Assembly: GCA_015059805.1 (NCBI GenBank)
Contig: SUZO01000006.1
Span: 1 to 64,000 of the forward strand
DNA from: Rikenellaceae bacterium
Lineage (GTDB): Bacteria; Bacteroidota; Bacteroidia; Bacteroidales; Rikenellaceae
Length of the DNA: 64,000 nt
Reading direction: 5' to 3'
Part shown: piece by piece, positions 8,483 through 16,660 of the stretch
How the letters are laid out: each line of letters begins with the position of its first letter
Position numbering within the stretch: position 1 is the stretch's first letter
The notes under the pieces: model-generated
What the model was told of the DNA's origin: nothing
Database searches by the model: none
Seen by the model: the letters and a program-made list of their open reading frames with translations, nothing else
Program-made: the position numbers and the translations under genes

Positions 8483-9589
8483 TCTCCGCCAAACTCCATT
8501 AGGTAAGCCTTGATAAAATTATCCAGTTCGCCATCCATTACCGCATCAACATTAGAGGTCTGATGCCCTGTGCGGTGGTCCTTCACACGACGGTCGTCAA
8601 AGACGTAGGAGCGGATTTGCGAGCCCCACTCAATGCGCTTCTTCTCCGCCTCAATGGCGTTACTCTTTGCCATTCGCTTGTTGAGAAGGTACTGGTAGAG
8701 CTTTGAGCGAAGGATACGCATAGCATTCTCCTTATTCATCAGCTGTGAGCGAGTCTCTTGATTCTCAATAACATAACTAATCTCCTCGCCCGTATCCTCG
8801 TCAGTAAAATGATAGCGCAAACGGGCTGCTGTCTCCACCTTATTGACATTCTGACCGCCCGCGCCACTTGAGCGGAAGGTCTCCCAGGTGACATTGGCAG
8901 GGTTTACAACGACCTCAATAGTATCGTCTACAGCTGGCGTTACGGCAACAGAGGCGAAAGTAGTCTGGCGCTTATTGTTGGCATTAAATGGCGAGAGTCG
9001 CACCATACGATGCACACCATTCTCGCTCTTGAGGTATCCGTATGCAAACTCTCCCTCCACCTCCATAGTGCAGGACTTAACGCCCACCTCGTCACCAGCC
9101 TGATAGTCAAGCATCTTGACCTTATAGCCATGCGCCTCGCACCAACGGGTGTACATACGCAGCAACATAGATGCCCAATCAAGAGCCTCCGTACCACCTG
9201 CGCCCGCGTTGATGTCTATTATAGCGCCCATCTTATCCTCCTCACCGCGTAGCATATTACGCAGCTCAAGAGCCTCTATAGCCTCAATGGTCTTACAACA
9301 CAGAGCCTCAAACTCCTCCTCCGTAGCAATACCCTCGGCGATAAAGTCAGGCATCATCTCCACCTCCTCAACCTTGGCAGCTAAGGCATCAAAGTCGGTA
9401 ATCCAACTCTTTATGCCCGCCACCTTCTGCAGCTGACGCTGCGCCGCCTCTGGATTATCCCAGAAGCCAGGCTCAAGGGTCTTCTCCTCCTCATTCTGGA
9501 GCTCTATGCGCCTACTATCGATGTCAAAGACACCTCCTCAGCGTATCCAGACGCCTTACAATATCCTTAAGTGTTTCTCCCTGTACCAT
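8479..9589 (-). CDS. prfB: Peptide chain release factor 2, programmed +1 frameshift
   Basis: Terminates translation at UGA and UAA. The gene is two frames: 21 codons from ATG 9587-9589 to CTT 9527-9529, then an in-frame TGA (9524-9526). Reading continues in the +1 frame from GAC (9525-9523) to the stop at 8479, giving about 369 residues, the normal RF2 length. The second frame holds the GGQ loop (SGAGGQNVNK) for peptidyl-tRNA hydrolysis. A start at the later Met (9423) would cut off the N-terminal helices, so the frameshifted form is preferred. It lies 14 bases behind the restriction-modification operon and overlaps the next gene by ATGA. Confidence 0.95.
9523..9538 (-). promoter_or_regulatory. 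prfB autoregulatory frameshift site
   Basis: On the minus strand AGGAGG (9533-9538), three bases, CTT (9527-9529), TGA (9524-9526) and then C reproduce the E. coli prfB arrangement, including the three-base gap between the Shine-Dalgarno-like element and CTT. Low RF2 would favour slippage and so more RF2. Confidence 0.93.
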
Positions 9590-9603
9590 TTTATTCTTTT
9601 GTA

Positions 9604-10482
9604 TTAAAAAGGAAGTTCGGCTGTATATTGATAATCCACATCCATTACCACCTGCGAACTTTCTTGAAATATTTTAGACTGTTTTTGTAATCTATCTATA
9701 TATTCGCTACATTTTACGACATCTATTATTTCCTCTTTTCTCGCTTTACTTAAGCGTAAGAAATCCTCCTCCTGATCTATACCCAAGAAACGACGACCAA
9801 GAAGATTTGCCGCAATTCCAGTAGTACTACTTCCAGTAAATGGATCCAGAATCCACGCTCCAGCTTTAGTTGAAGCCAAAATAATACGAGATAATACAGA
9901 CAATGGCTTCTGTGTCGGATGTTTACCGCACGTTTTTTCCCATTTTGCTATCGCAGGCAAATTCCATACATCTCGCATTTGGGTTCCGCCATTTATCTCT
10001 TTCATTAGTTCGTAATTATAGAAGTGTGGAGTTTTCGCACTTTTTCTCGCCCACAAAATATACTCTGCCGAATGTGTAAAATATCGACACGAAAGATTCG
10101 GCGGTGGATTGGTCTTTACCCAAGTAATGCAATTTAATATCTTATAATTCAATTCTGTAAGGCAGCGTGCTATAGAAAATATGTTATGGTACGTACCACT
10201 TACCCAAATAGTTCCATTATCTTTCAACTTATTCCTACAGGCAGATAACCACTCTTTATCAAAATTGTAATCTGCATCTATACCATGCGATTTATCCCAC
10301 ACGCCTTTATTAACACTGACCATCTTACCACTTTGCACACTTATTCCACCATTTGACAAATGATACGGTGGATCGGCAAAAATCATATCAAACTGAAACT
10401 CAAAAGAATTTAACAGTTCAATACAATCCCCCTTCAAAAGGGTAAAATTACGATCTGGAGATTTATAGAATGGAGTAATCAT
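9604..10482 (-). CDS. DNA adenine methyltransferase, DpnA-like (beta class)
   Basis: A 292-residue methyltransferase of the N6-adenine/N4-cytosine type. The catalytic motif FADPPYHLS lies at residues 35-43 and the AdoMet-binding LDPFTGSSTTGIAA follows near residue 215, the motif order of the beta class. The KHPTQKP segment is also typical. Beside a DpnM-like and a DpnII-like gene it corresponds to the second methylase of the DpnII system, which in Streptococcus methylates GATC including single-stranded DNA. Its start overlaps the endonuclease stop at 10482. The region is clearly more AT-rich than its neighbours. Confidence 0.88.
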   Translation of the reverse strand: MITPFYKSPDRNFTLLKGDCIELLNSFEFQFDMIFADPPYHLSNGGISVQSGKMVSVNKGVWDKSHGIDADYNFDKEWLSACRNKLKDNGTIWVSGTYHNIFSIARCLTELNYKILNCITWVKTNPPPNLSCRYFTHSAEYILWARKSAKTPHFYNYELMKEINGGTQMRDVWNLPAIAKWEKTCGKHPTQKPLSVLSRIILASTKAGAWILDPFTGSSTTGIAANLLGRRFLGIDQEEDFLRLSKARKEEIIDVVKCSEYIDRLQKQSKIFQESSQVVMDVDYQYTAELPF

Positions 10483-11306
10483 TAAGCCTCCTTTATAATA
10501 TCGCTTATAAACTCAGATATTGATGTAAGATTATACACTCTTGGGATTATACTATACGCCTCCTCTAACTTATTCTTGGCGGAATACCAACCCTGACCAT
10601 CTGTAATCCAAACAAATTCGTATTGAGGATATTGGTTTATCTTGGGTGCAATATCAGAGTATGAACGAGCCGTTTCATTTAACTTTGAGCCACTGCTATT
10701 ATAATAGTTTGCCTCTATCAGATAGGTTTTGCCATTGGTTTTTATAACAAAATCAAAACGCTTCAAATCTGCTCCAAGTGCAGTAATCTCTGGAAACTCC
10801 GTACTATTAACCTCTGTTTGGAACTCAATGCCCGCATCAGCAAACTTCTTAGCAACAGCCGCCGCCATTATGTTGCCACCACGATTTTTCCTTGCATTTG
10901 TATCAAGTCCAACTTCAACACCAAATACATAGTCCACAAGATTTGTGATCTTCTTTGAAGCAAATACCTCCGCAAGTCCCGTTCTATCTATAAAATTACA
11001 AATATGCTCAACATCGACGAAATATGACTGAACACTAACAGGCTTATAATCATCGTTTAACACCTTTTTATTATCAGATGCTCTCACCGCAACTAAAATA
11101 TCTAACACCTCAAAAGAGCTTGGATTTTCCTCAAACAACTCAGACACTGCATTCTTTAGATCTGTCTTACCCAACAAATAATTAAGTTGATTAAGTTTGA
11201 TAGATATTTTTGCAACATTCTTAGATACTTTCTCAAAATCCGTAAAAGATTCCAATGTAGCATTTGTCTCGCTTAATTGTGACATAAATAGACTAAAATC
11301 TTTCAT
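10482..11306 (-). CDS. Type II restriction endonuclease, DpnII family (GATC)
   Basis: A 274-residue nuclease. The conserved block LDTNARKNRGG (residues 134-144), the core RFDFVIKT with IEANYY (183-202) and SGSKLNETARSYSD identify the DpnII/MboI family. D185 or a nearby acid and E198 are likely metal ligands of its PD-(D/E)xK-like core (inference). It would cut unmethylated GATC. It sits between the two methylase genes, 4 bases after dpnM, and overlaps dpnA by one base. This gene order differs from the dpnM-dpnA-dpnB order of Streptococcus. Confidence 0.92.
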   Translation of the reverse strand: MKDFSLFMSQLSETNATLESFTDFEKVSKNVAKISIKLNQLNYLLGKTDLKNAVSELFEENPSSFEVLDILVAVRASDNKKVLNDDYKPVSVQSYFVDVEHICNFIDRTGLAEVFASKKITNLVDYVFGVEVGLDTNARKNRGGNIMAAAVAKKFADAGIEFQTEVNSTEFPEITALGADLKRFDFVIKTNGKTYLIEANYYNSSGSKLNETARSYSDIAPKINQYPQYEFVWITDGQGWYSAKNKLEEAYSIIPRVYNLTSISEFISDIIKEA

Positions 11307-11310
11307 ACGA

Positions 11311-12210
11311 CTAAATATTTACAACATTTGAAATCATTATCTCTGACACCGAACCTCTACTTCTCGGATTTGCATTTATCTGTCTTGATGCTATCACTCG
11401 CTTAATAACAAACTGAGAATATATCTGCTCAAAAAAAGATTTTCCCGTCTTAACTTCCACTGGATCAGAATTACTTGCTATAAACATTGCATTATTTTGA
11501 GCAATACGAGAACAGAAATCCCTTAACCGAACTTGTTCTGAATCATTAAAACCATCTTTTGTGTAAGATGTAAAAGAGGATGTTTCAGACAATGGTTTGT
11601 ATGGGGGATCTAAATAATATATGGTGGTTGCCCCTGCGAACTTTTCAGTTTCTGCAAAATCGCCACACATAATCTCTACTCTCTGCAAGAGTTCTGAGAC
11701 TGCAAGCAAATTATCTCTGTCACAAATTTTCGGATTTGTATATTTACCATGCGGTACATTAAATTCCCCCTTTGAATTTACCCTATACAACCCATTGAAG
11801 CATGTTCTGTTCAAAAATATGAATAATGAGGCCGTCTCTATATCACTAATATTTTTAGCATTAAAAAGTTTTCTTTTCTCCAAGAAATAATTTTTACGCT
11901 CTTCTGCATTACGTGATATATACTGAGCTTGCATCACCTCCAACTCTCCAATTAGCTGTTGTACACAAGTTTTAATAACCCTATATGTACATATCAACTC
12001 TCGGTTTATATCGTTTACAATAGCTTTACTAATATTGGGATACTCTTGAAGAATCCAGAATAGTACAGCTCCTCCTCCTACAAATGGTTCAACATATGTA
12101 AGATCATGATATTGGCACAAATTTTTTGGGAGAGATTTTTTAATCTCTCCTAATAGCTGTGTCTTACCACCCGCCCATTTTACAAAAGGTTTTGCCTTAA
12201 AATTGCCCAT
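11311..12210 (-). CDS. Dam-type DNA adenine methylase, DpnM-like (alpha class)
   Basis: Methylates adenine in GATC to protect host DNA. From the ATG at 12210 the protein is 299 residues. FVKWAGGKTQLL (AdoMet motif, residues 9-20), VEPFVGGGAVLFW and the catalytic LDPPYKPL (DPPY 201-204) follow the alpha-class order. A longer reading from a TTG at 12225 is rejected because that TTG is part of the -7 box TATCTTTG (12223-12230). The leader is then only about 7-10 bases. First gene of the restriction-modification operon, so the protective methylase is made first. Confidence 0.93.
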   Translation of the reverse strand: MGNFKAKPFVKWAGGKTQLLGEIKKSLPKNLCQYHDLTYVEPFVGGGAVLFWILQEYPNISKAIVNDINRELICTYRVIKTCVQQLIGELEVMQAQYISRNAEERKNYFLEKRKLFNAKNISDIETASLFIFLNRTCFNGLYRVNSKGEFNVPHGKYTNPKICDRDNLLAVSELLQRVEIMCGDFAETEKFAGATTIYYLDPPYKPLSETSSFTSYTKDGFNDSEQVRLRDFCSRIAQNNAMFIASNSDPVEVKTGKSFFEQIYSQFVIKRVIASRQINANPRSRGSVSEIMISNVVNI

Positions 12211-12222
12211 AATCTCTGTATG

Positions 12223-12230
12223 CAAAGATA
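12223..12230 (-). promoter_or_regulatory. -7 box of the DpnII-type operon
   Basis: TATCTTTG on the minus strand, 12 bases before the dpnM ATG. The -33 element is weak. The transcript would have an almost absent leader. Confidence 0.55.
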
Positions 12231-12258
12231 CTAAAAAGAAATGGATAATAACACCTGA

Positions 12259-12786
12259 TTATCTTAAACTCTCAAAAAATTTCCACAAAACGACCCCGCC
12301 GCAGACCGATACGTTGATAGAGTGCTTTGTGCCTACCTGCGGAATCTCTATCGCGCCATCGCACATATCTACCACTGCCTGCTCTACGCCGCTCACCTCA
12401 TTACCAAAAACAAGGGCGTACTTTTTGCTCCTATCTACCGCAAGGTTATCAAGCATCACAGCACCCTCAACCTGCTCAATGGCAAGAAGAGTATAACCCT
12501 GCTCCTTGAGCTGTGCAACTGCCTGAGCAGTAGAGCTATAGTACTCCCACGCAACGGTAAACTCCGCGCCAAGTGAGCTCTTATGAATCTCGCGCGAAGG
12601 GGGTGTTGCCGTAATGCCACACAGAGCAATCCTCTCAACGCCAAAAGCGTCACCAGTGCGGAAGAATGCACCCACATTCTGTGCCGAGCGGACATTGTCC
12701 AGAACTGCCACTACGGGCAGCTTCTCCATAGCCGCAAACTCCTCTACTGAGGGTCTTCCTAACTCTTGATTTGTAATTTTTCTCAT
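12259..12786 (-). CDS. TrmH/SpoU-family RNA 2'-O-methyltransferase
   Basis: A 175-residue SPOUT methyltransferase acting on tRNA or rRNA ribose. All three SpoU motifs are present: NVRSAQNVGAFFRT (motif 1), FGNEVSGV (motif 2) and IPQVGTKHSINVSVCGGV (motif 3, forming the trefoil-knot AdoMet site). There is no N-terminal L30e-like RNA-binding domain, so it is the short form. The target nucleotide cannot be read from sequence. Minus-strand TATTTTTG (12795-12802) is a probable -7 box. The DpnII-type operon starts 48 bases downstream, as if inserted between this gene and prfB. Confidence 0.88.
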   Translation of the reverse strand: MRKITNQELGRPSVEEFAAMEKLPVVAVLDNVRSAQNVGAFFRTGDAFGVERIALCGITATPPSREIHKSSLGAEFTVAWEYYSSTAQAVAQLKEQGYTLLAIEQVEGAVMLDNLAVDRSKKYALVFGNEVSGVEQAVVDMCDGAIEIPQVGTKHSINVSVCGGVVLWKFFESLR

Positions 12787-12859
12787 AATTGCTGCAAAAA
12801 TAAAAAATTTTATCTATTTTTGACAGATATTTGGGACATTAGTTTGATTTTGTGCAAAA

Positions 12860-13927
12860 ATGGGTAAGAAAGTTATAGTGATACTACTGGCGTTGCTGGC
12901 TCTCAATAGCGTGTCGGCTCAGGTGCTCTATCTCGATACGGAGCTATCTACCCACTTTGACAATACCGAGCATACGGGTAGTGACGTTGGCGAATCTCGC
13001 ACCATCTTTGCTGTTCGCGCAACACCTACTTTGGGCTATAGGTTTGACAACCACCACAGCGTTGTCATCGGTACGGAGCTACTGAAGGATTTTGGCTCGG
13101 CAAACTATATGGACAGTGCCAAATTTGTAGCCTACTACGAGTTTAACAATGGCAAGTATGCCGCTAATGCGGGTATTTTCCAGCGAAGCAAGCTTGTGGG
13201 GCATTACTCTCGCGCATTCTATAGCGATGCCTACCATATCTACAACGACTTAGTGCAGGGTGTAGCCCTTCGCCATACTGGGGGACAAGGCTTTGCGGAG
13301 TTGGCAGTAGACTGGGACGGACTCTACTCACCACTGTCGCGCGAGAAGTTCCGCGTACTGGCTGCAGGAGGGGGCGAATTTGCCGATATTCTCTACGCCG
13401 GTGCGGCATTCTCTATGCAGCACTTTGCAAATAAGTCCACCTTCTATGGCAATGTAGTGGACAATCTGCTGCTCAACCCATACTTTGGCATAAAGTTCAG
13501 TGCCTTTCTTGACTTTGACATCCGTTTAGGTGCACTTATCTCCGCACAGCGTGACCGCCGTACAGAGGAGGGGTGGAAGGCACCTATGGGTGGAGAGTTG
13601 TTCTTACGAATGAGCCGCTGGGGGGTATATGTTGAGAATAACCTCTATGTGGGTGGTTCTCTGACACCTTTCTATGCCACTATAGGTGCAGACAATCTTC
13701 CATACGCCGACAACCTCTACACCTGCGACCCATTCTATGGCACTACGCACAAGCTCTACAACCGCACAGGCATAGGCTACAGCCGTAGTTTTGCAAATGA
13801 TAGAGTAAAGGTTAAGGCTGAGTTTGCACTGCAATACAACGGGCAGAAGCTCTTTTGCCAGCAGCTTGTAGGCATCACTGCCACAATCTGCCCAACACTA
13901 TACGACAAGAAAAACCATAAAAAATAG
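12860..13927 (+). CDS. Outer-membrane beta-barrel-like protein of unknown function
   Basis: 355 residues with a clear signal peptide (MGKKVIVILLALLALNSVSA, cleavage before Q). The rest alternates short aromatic and polar beta-strand-like segments rich in Tyr, Phe and Gly (for example TPTLGYRFDNHHSVVIG and LRLGALISAQRD-like strands), which suggests an outer-membrane barrel. I do not recognise a named family. It ends 5 bases before glnS, so it is probably co-transcribed with that gene, an unusual partner for a surface protein. Confidence 0.6.
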   Translation: MGKKVIVILLALLALNSVSAQVLYLDTELSTHFDNTEHTGSDVGESRTIFAVRATPTLGYRFDNHHSVVIGTELLKDFGSANYMDSAKFVAYYEFNNGKYAANAGIFQRSKLVGHYSRAFYSDAYHIYNDLVQGVALRHTGGQGFAELAVDWDGLYSPLSREKFRVLAAGGGEFADILYAGAAFSMQHFANKSTFYGNVVDNLLLNPYFGIKFSAFLDFDIRLGALISAQRDRRTEEGWKAPMGGELFLRMSRWGVYVENNLYVGGSLTPFYATIGADNLPYADNLYTCDPFYGTTHKLYNRTGIGYSRSFANDRVKVKAEFALQYNGQKLFCQQLVGITATICPTLYDKKNHKK

Positions 13928-13932
13928 TAACT

Positions 13933-15657
13933 ATGACTACTGAGACACCAGAAGTTAAGAAGAATTTAAGTTTCATTGAGGAGATTATTGAGCAGGATAT
14001 TGCTGCCGGTTTAGCTCACGTGCAGACCCGCTTCCCACCAGAGCCAAATGGCTATCTGCACATTGGTCACGCAAAGGCTATCTGCATGGACTTTGGTGCT
14101 GCAGCTCGCTATGGCGGTGTGTGTAACCTCCGCTTTGACGATACAAATCCTACAAAGGAGGATGTTGAGTATGTAGATGCCATTAAGGAGGATATTAAGT
14201 GGCTCGGCTTTGAGTGGGGCGCAGAGTACTACGCCTCTGACTACTTCCCACAGCTGTGGGACTTTGCCATCCAGCTCATCAAGGAGGGCAAGGCTTATAT
14301 TGACGAGCAGACATCTGAGCAGATTGCCGAGCAGAAGGGTACACCAACACAGCCAGGCGTTGAGAGTCCATATCGCAATCGCCCTATAGAGGAGAGCCTT
14401 GAGCTCTTTGAGAAGATGAATCGTGGCGAGATTGAGGAGGGAAAGATGGTGCTTCGTGCCAAGATTGACATGGCAAGCTCTGATATGCACTTCCGCGACC
14501 CTATTATCTACCGCGTCGTTAAGCATCCACACCACCGCACTGGCAATACTTGGTACGCATACCCTATGTACGACTTCGCGCACGGTCAGAGTGACTACTT
14601 TGAGGGTGTTACACACTCGCTCTGTACCCTTGAGTTTGTACCTCACCGCCCACTGTACAACCTCTTTATAGATTGGCTGAAGGGTGGAGTGGATCTTGAG
14701 CACAACCGCCCACGCCAGTATGAGTTTAACAAGCTTAACCTCAACTATACACTGATGAGCAAGCGAAATCTGCTCACCCTTGTAAATGAGGGTCTTGTAG
14801 ATGGTTGGGACGACCCTCGTATGCCTACTCTCTGCGGTTTCCGCCGTCGTGGATATACTCCAGAGTCTATCCGTAACTTCGTGGATAAGATTGGTTATAC
14901 AACTTACGATGCGCTCAACGACTTCGCACTGCTTGAGAGCGCTATTCGTGAGGATCTAAACAAGCGCGCTACCCGCGTAAGCGCTGTGCTTAACCCTGTT
15001 AAGTTGGTGATTACCAACTACCCTGAGGGTCAGGTAGAGGCTATGGAGGCTATAAACAACCCTGAAGACCCAGAGTCTGCAACCCACACCATTGAGTTTA
15101 GCCGCGAGCTGTGGATTGAGCGCGACGACTTTATGGAGGATGCTCCGAAGAAGTACTTCCGCATGACCCCAGGCAACGAGGTACGCCTCAAGAATGCATA
15201 TATCGTTAAGTGTACAGGCTGCGAGAAGGACGAGAACGGCACTATTACAACCGTCTATGCCGAGTACGACCCAGAGACTAAGACCGGTATGCCAGGTAGC
15301 AACCGCAAGGTTAAGGGTACTATCCACTGGGTAAGCTGCAACCACTGTCTCAAGGCTGAGGTGCGCCTCTACGACCGTCTGTGGAAGGTTGAAAACCCTC
15401 GTGACGAGATGGCGGCTATCCGCAAGCAGAGCGGCTGCGATGCCCTTACAGCTATGCAGCAGATGATTAACCCAGACTCGCTCACTGTGCTTACAGAGTG
15501 CTATGTTGAGAAGTTCCTTGCCGACAGCAAGCCTCTTGACCACCTGCAGTTCCAGCGCATCGGCTACTTCTGTCCAGATACGCACTCCACTGCCGACCAT
15601 TTAGTCTTCAACCGCACGGTGACCCTCAAGGACTCGTGGGCAAAGATTAACAAATAA
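13933..15657 (+). CDS. glnS: Glutaminyl-tRNA synthetase
   Basis: Charges tRNA-Gln with glutamine. A 574-residue class I enzyme with the HIGH motif (residues 43-46, in NGYLHIGHAKA) and an MSKR form of KMSKS (275-278, in LMSKRNLL). FDDTNPTKED is the GlnRS/GluRS signature, and GlnRS-type features such as the DWLKGGVDLEHNRPRQYEF region separate it from GltX. The C-terminal anticodon-binding beta-barrels are complete. The start is 5 bases after the preceding gene and a strong hairpin follows the stop. Confidence 0.95.
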   Translation: MTTETPEVKKNLSFIEEIIEQDIAAGLAHVQTRFPPEPNGYLHIGHAKAICMDFGAAARYGGVCNLRFDDTNPTKEDVEYVDAIKEDIKWLGFEWGAEYYASDYFPQLWDFAIQLIKEGKAYIDEQTSEQIAEQKGTPTQPGVESPYRNRPIEESLELFEKMNRGEIEEGKMVLRAKIDMASSDMHFRDPIIYRVVKHPHHRTGNTWYAYPMYDFAHGQSDYFEGVTHSLCTLEFVPHRPLYNLFIDWLKGGVDLEHNRPRQYEFNKLNLNYTLMSKRNLLTLVNEGLVDGWDDPRMPTLCGFRRRGYTPESIRNFVDKIGYTTYDALNDFALLESAIREDLNKRATRVSAVLNPVKLVITNYPEGQVEAMEAINNPEDPESATHTIEFSRELWIERDDFMEDAPKKYFRMTPGNEVRLKNAYIVKCTGCEKDENGTITTVYAEYDPETKTGMPGSNRKVKGTIHWVSCNHCLKAEVRLYDRLWKVENPRDEMAAIRKQSGCDALTAMQQMINPDSLTVLTECYVEKFLADSKPLDHLQFQRIGYFCPDTHSTADHLVFNRTVTLKDSWAKINK

Positions 15658-15691
15658 AATTAAGAGCGGCTAAATTAGTCGCTCTTAATTT
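15657..15691 (+). terminator. glnS terminator
   Basis: AAATTAAGAGCG pairs with CGCTCTTAATTT around an 11-base loop and is followed by TTACC. The stem starts at the glnS stop codon. It is nearly symmetric and also faces the convergent gene at 15726. Confidence 0.8.
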
Positions 15692-15725
15692 TACCATTAG
15701 CTGTTTGCCATTAGCCATTGGCTTA

Positions 15726-16265
15726 CTAATACTTCTTGCCGCCAAAGCGAATACCGAGCTTAAAGTATAGCGATGAAGCAGTGCCGTATTTTACCAAGCC
15801 ACTATAGCCTAAGCCGACAGAGAATCGCTTGTAATCTACACCTGCACCTGCCTGGCAGTAAAAGCCATTAAATCCAGACAGATCTGCTACGCCAATAAAT
15901 CCACCAAGTGACACATTGACAAATGGGCGCACCTTGGACTTTGTCAAATACCCCTTCAGATTGAGTGCCAACGGAATGTAACCCTCAAACAATCTAACCG
16001 AGTAGCTACCCAAGTAACCTGTAGAGATAAGTGAATGAAATCCAGTCTCAAAACCTGCATAGAGATGGTTACCGAACAGCGCACCAACATTTAGATCAAC
16101 GGTAGGACCAGCACCTGATGCATCTGGACAATAAATTAGTCCCAAATTACCATATCCCTGAAATTTAATATTAAGGGGATTATTCTCTGCTGATGATGTT
16201 CCATTTTGTGCAGTTGCCACAAATGCAGTTGCAATACAGATAAGTGTTAAAATAACTCTTTTCAT
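15726..16265 (-). CDS. Small outer-membrane beta-barrel protein
   Basis: 179 residues, with a signal peptide (MKRVILTLICIATAFVATA, then Q) and a barrel-like pattern of alternating strands ending in SLYFKLGIRFGGKKY, similar to OmpA/OmpW-sized porin-family proteins of Bacteroidetes. Repeated GFETGFHS and LGGFIGVA turns fit beta-hairpins. The function is unknown. Its start lies 45 bases downstream (in transcription) of a 203-base structured RNA that has a strong promoter, so expression may depend on that leader. It converges with glnS. Confidence 0.7.
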   Translation of the reverse strand: MKRVILTLICIATAFVATAQNGTSSAENNPLNIKFQGYGNLGLIYCPDASGAGPTVDLNVGALFGNHLYAGFETGFHSLISTGYLGSYSVRLFEGYIPLALNLKGYLTKSKVRPFVNVSLGGFIGVADLSGFNGFYCQAGAGVDYKRFSVGLGYSGLVKYGTASSLYFKLGIRFGGKKY

Positions 16266-16310
16266 AATTTTCGTGAAATTGATTAGTAATTACTCTGTAC
16301 CATTCTCATA

Positions 16311-16513
16311 TACGCACATAAAAAAGCGCGGTACAATCTGTATCTCGCTCTGACAAGGTGTTTGGCGTAACCCGAGAAATCGAAACAACAGAAAGCCCAC
16401 GCATACACGTAGGCATTTCAACAGTCATTCCTATCTCTCTTTTTTCAGTCGCCAAACTTTAGTCAGAGAAGAGTGCTATTAAAACGCTTTTCCAATATTT
16501 TACAATGTGCGTA
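16311..16513 (-). ncRNA. Long structured RNA, candidate 6S-like RNA or leader
   Basis: A nested set of stems spans 203 bases: TACGCACAT/ATGTGCGTA, AAAAGCG/CGCTTTT, CTCTGAC/GTCAGAG, GTTTGGCG/CGCCAAAC, GAGA/TCTC and an apical GCCTACG/CGTGGGC, separated by internal loops. A perfect promoter (16561-16591) points into it on the minus strand. A rod with a large internal bubble and about this length recalls 6S RNA, but I cannot match the sequence to a known family, and a long 5' leader for the gene at 15726 is equally possible. The 395-base gap 16266-16660 contains nothing else clear. Confidence 0.45.
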
Positions 16514-16560
16514 CTTAACTATACGCTATGCTTCATAGGCAAATCAATTTATTATTTCTA

Positions 16561-16591
16561 CAAAGATAGTACAATTCATCAACTTTGCAAA
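16561..16591 (-). promoter_or_regulatory. Promoter of the structured RNA at 16311-16513
   Basis: On the minus strand TTTG (16588-16591), exactly 19 bases, then TATCTTTG (16561-16568). Confidence 0.8.
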
Positions 16592-16660
16592 ATAACTTAT
16601 TTCGTTATACCATATTTTTTTGCCATTAGCTGTTTGCCATTAGTCATTGGCTAACTTGTA

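Noticed and set aside
5379..9589. Integrated plasmid or phage around the RepA-type gene
   Set aside because: No integrase, relaxase, structural genes or att-like direct repeats; flanking genes are housekeeping.
12210..12225. Longer dpnM reading frame from a TTG start
   Set aside because: The TTG belongs to the TATCTTTG -7 box; the same trap occurs at 18352, 42647 and 51116. ATG starts downstream were used instead.
14011..14703. Long open frame on the minus strand inside glnS
   Set aside because: Shadow of glnS codon bias; no family resemblance, no promoter. Similar long shadows in aspS, the sulfatase and GH97 genes were also dropped.
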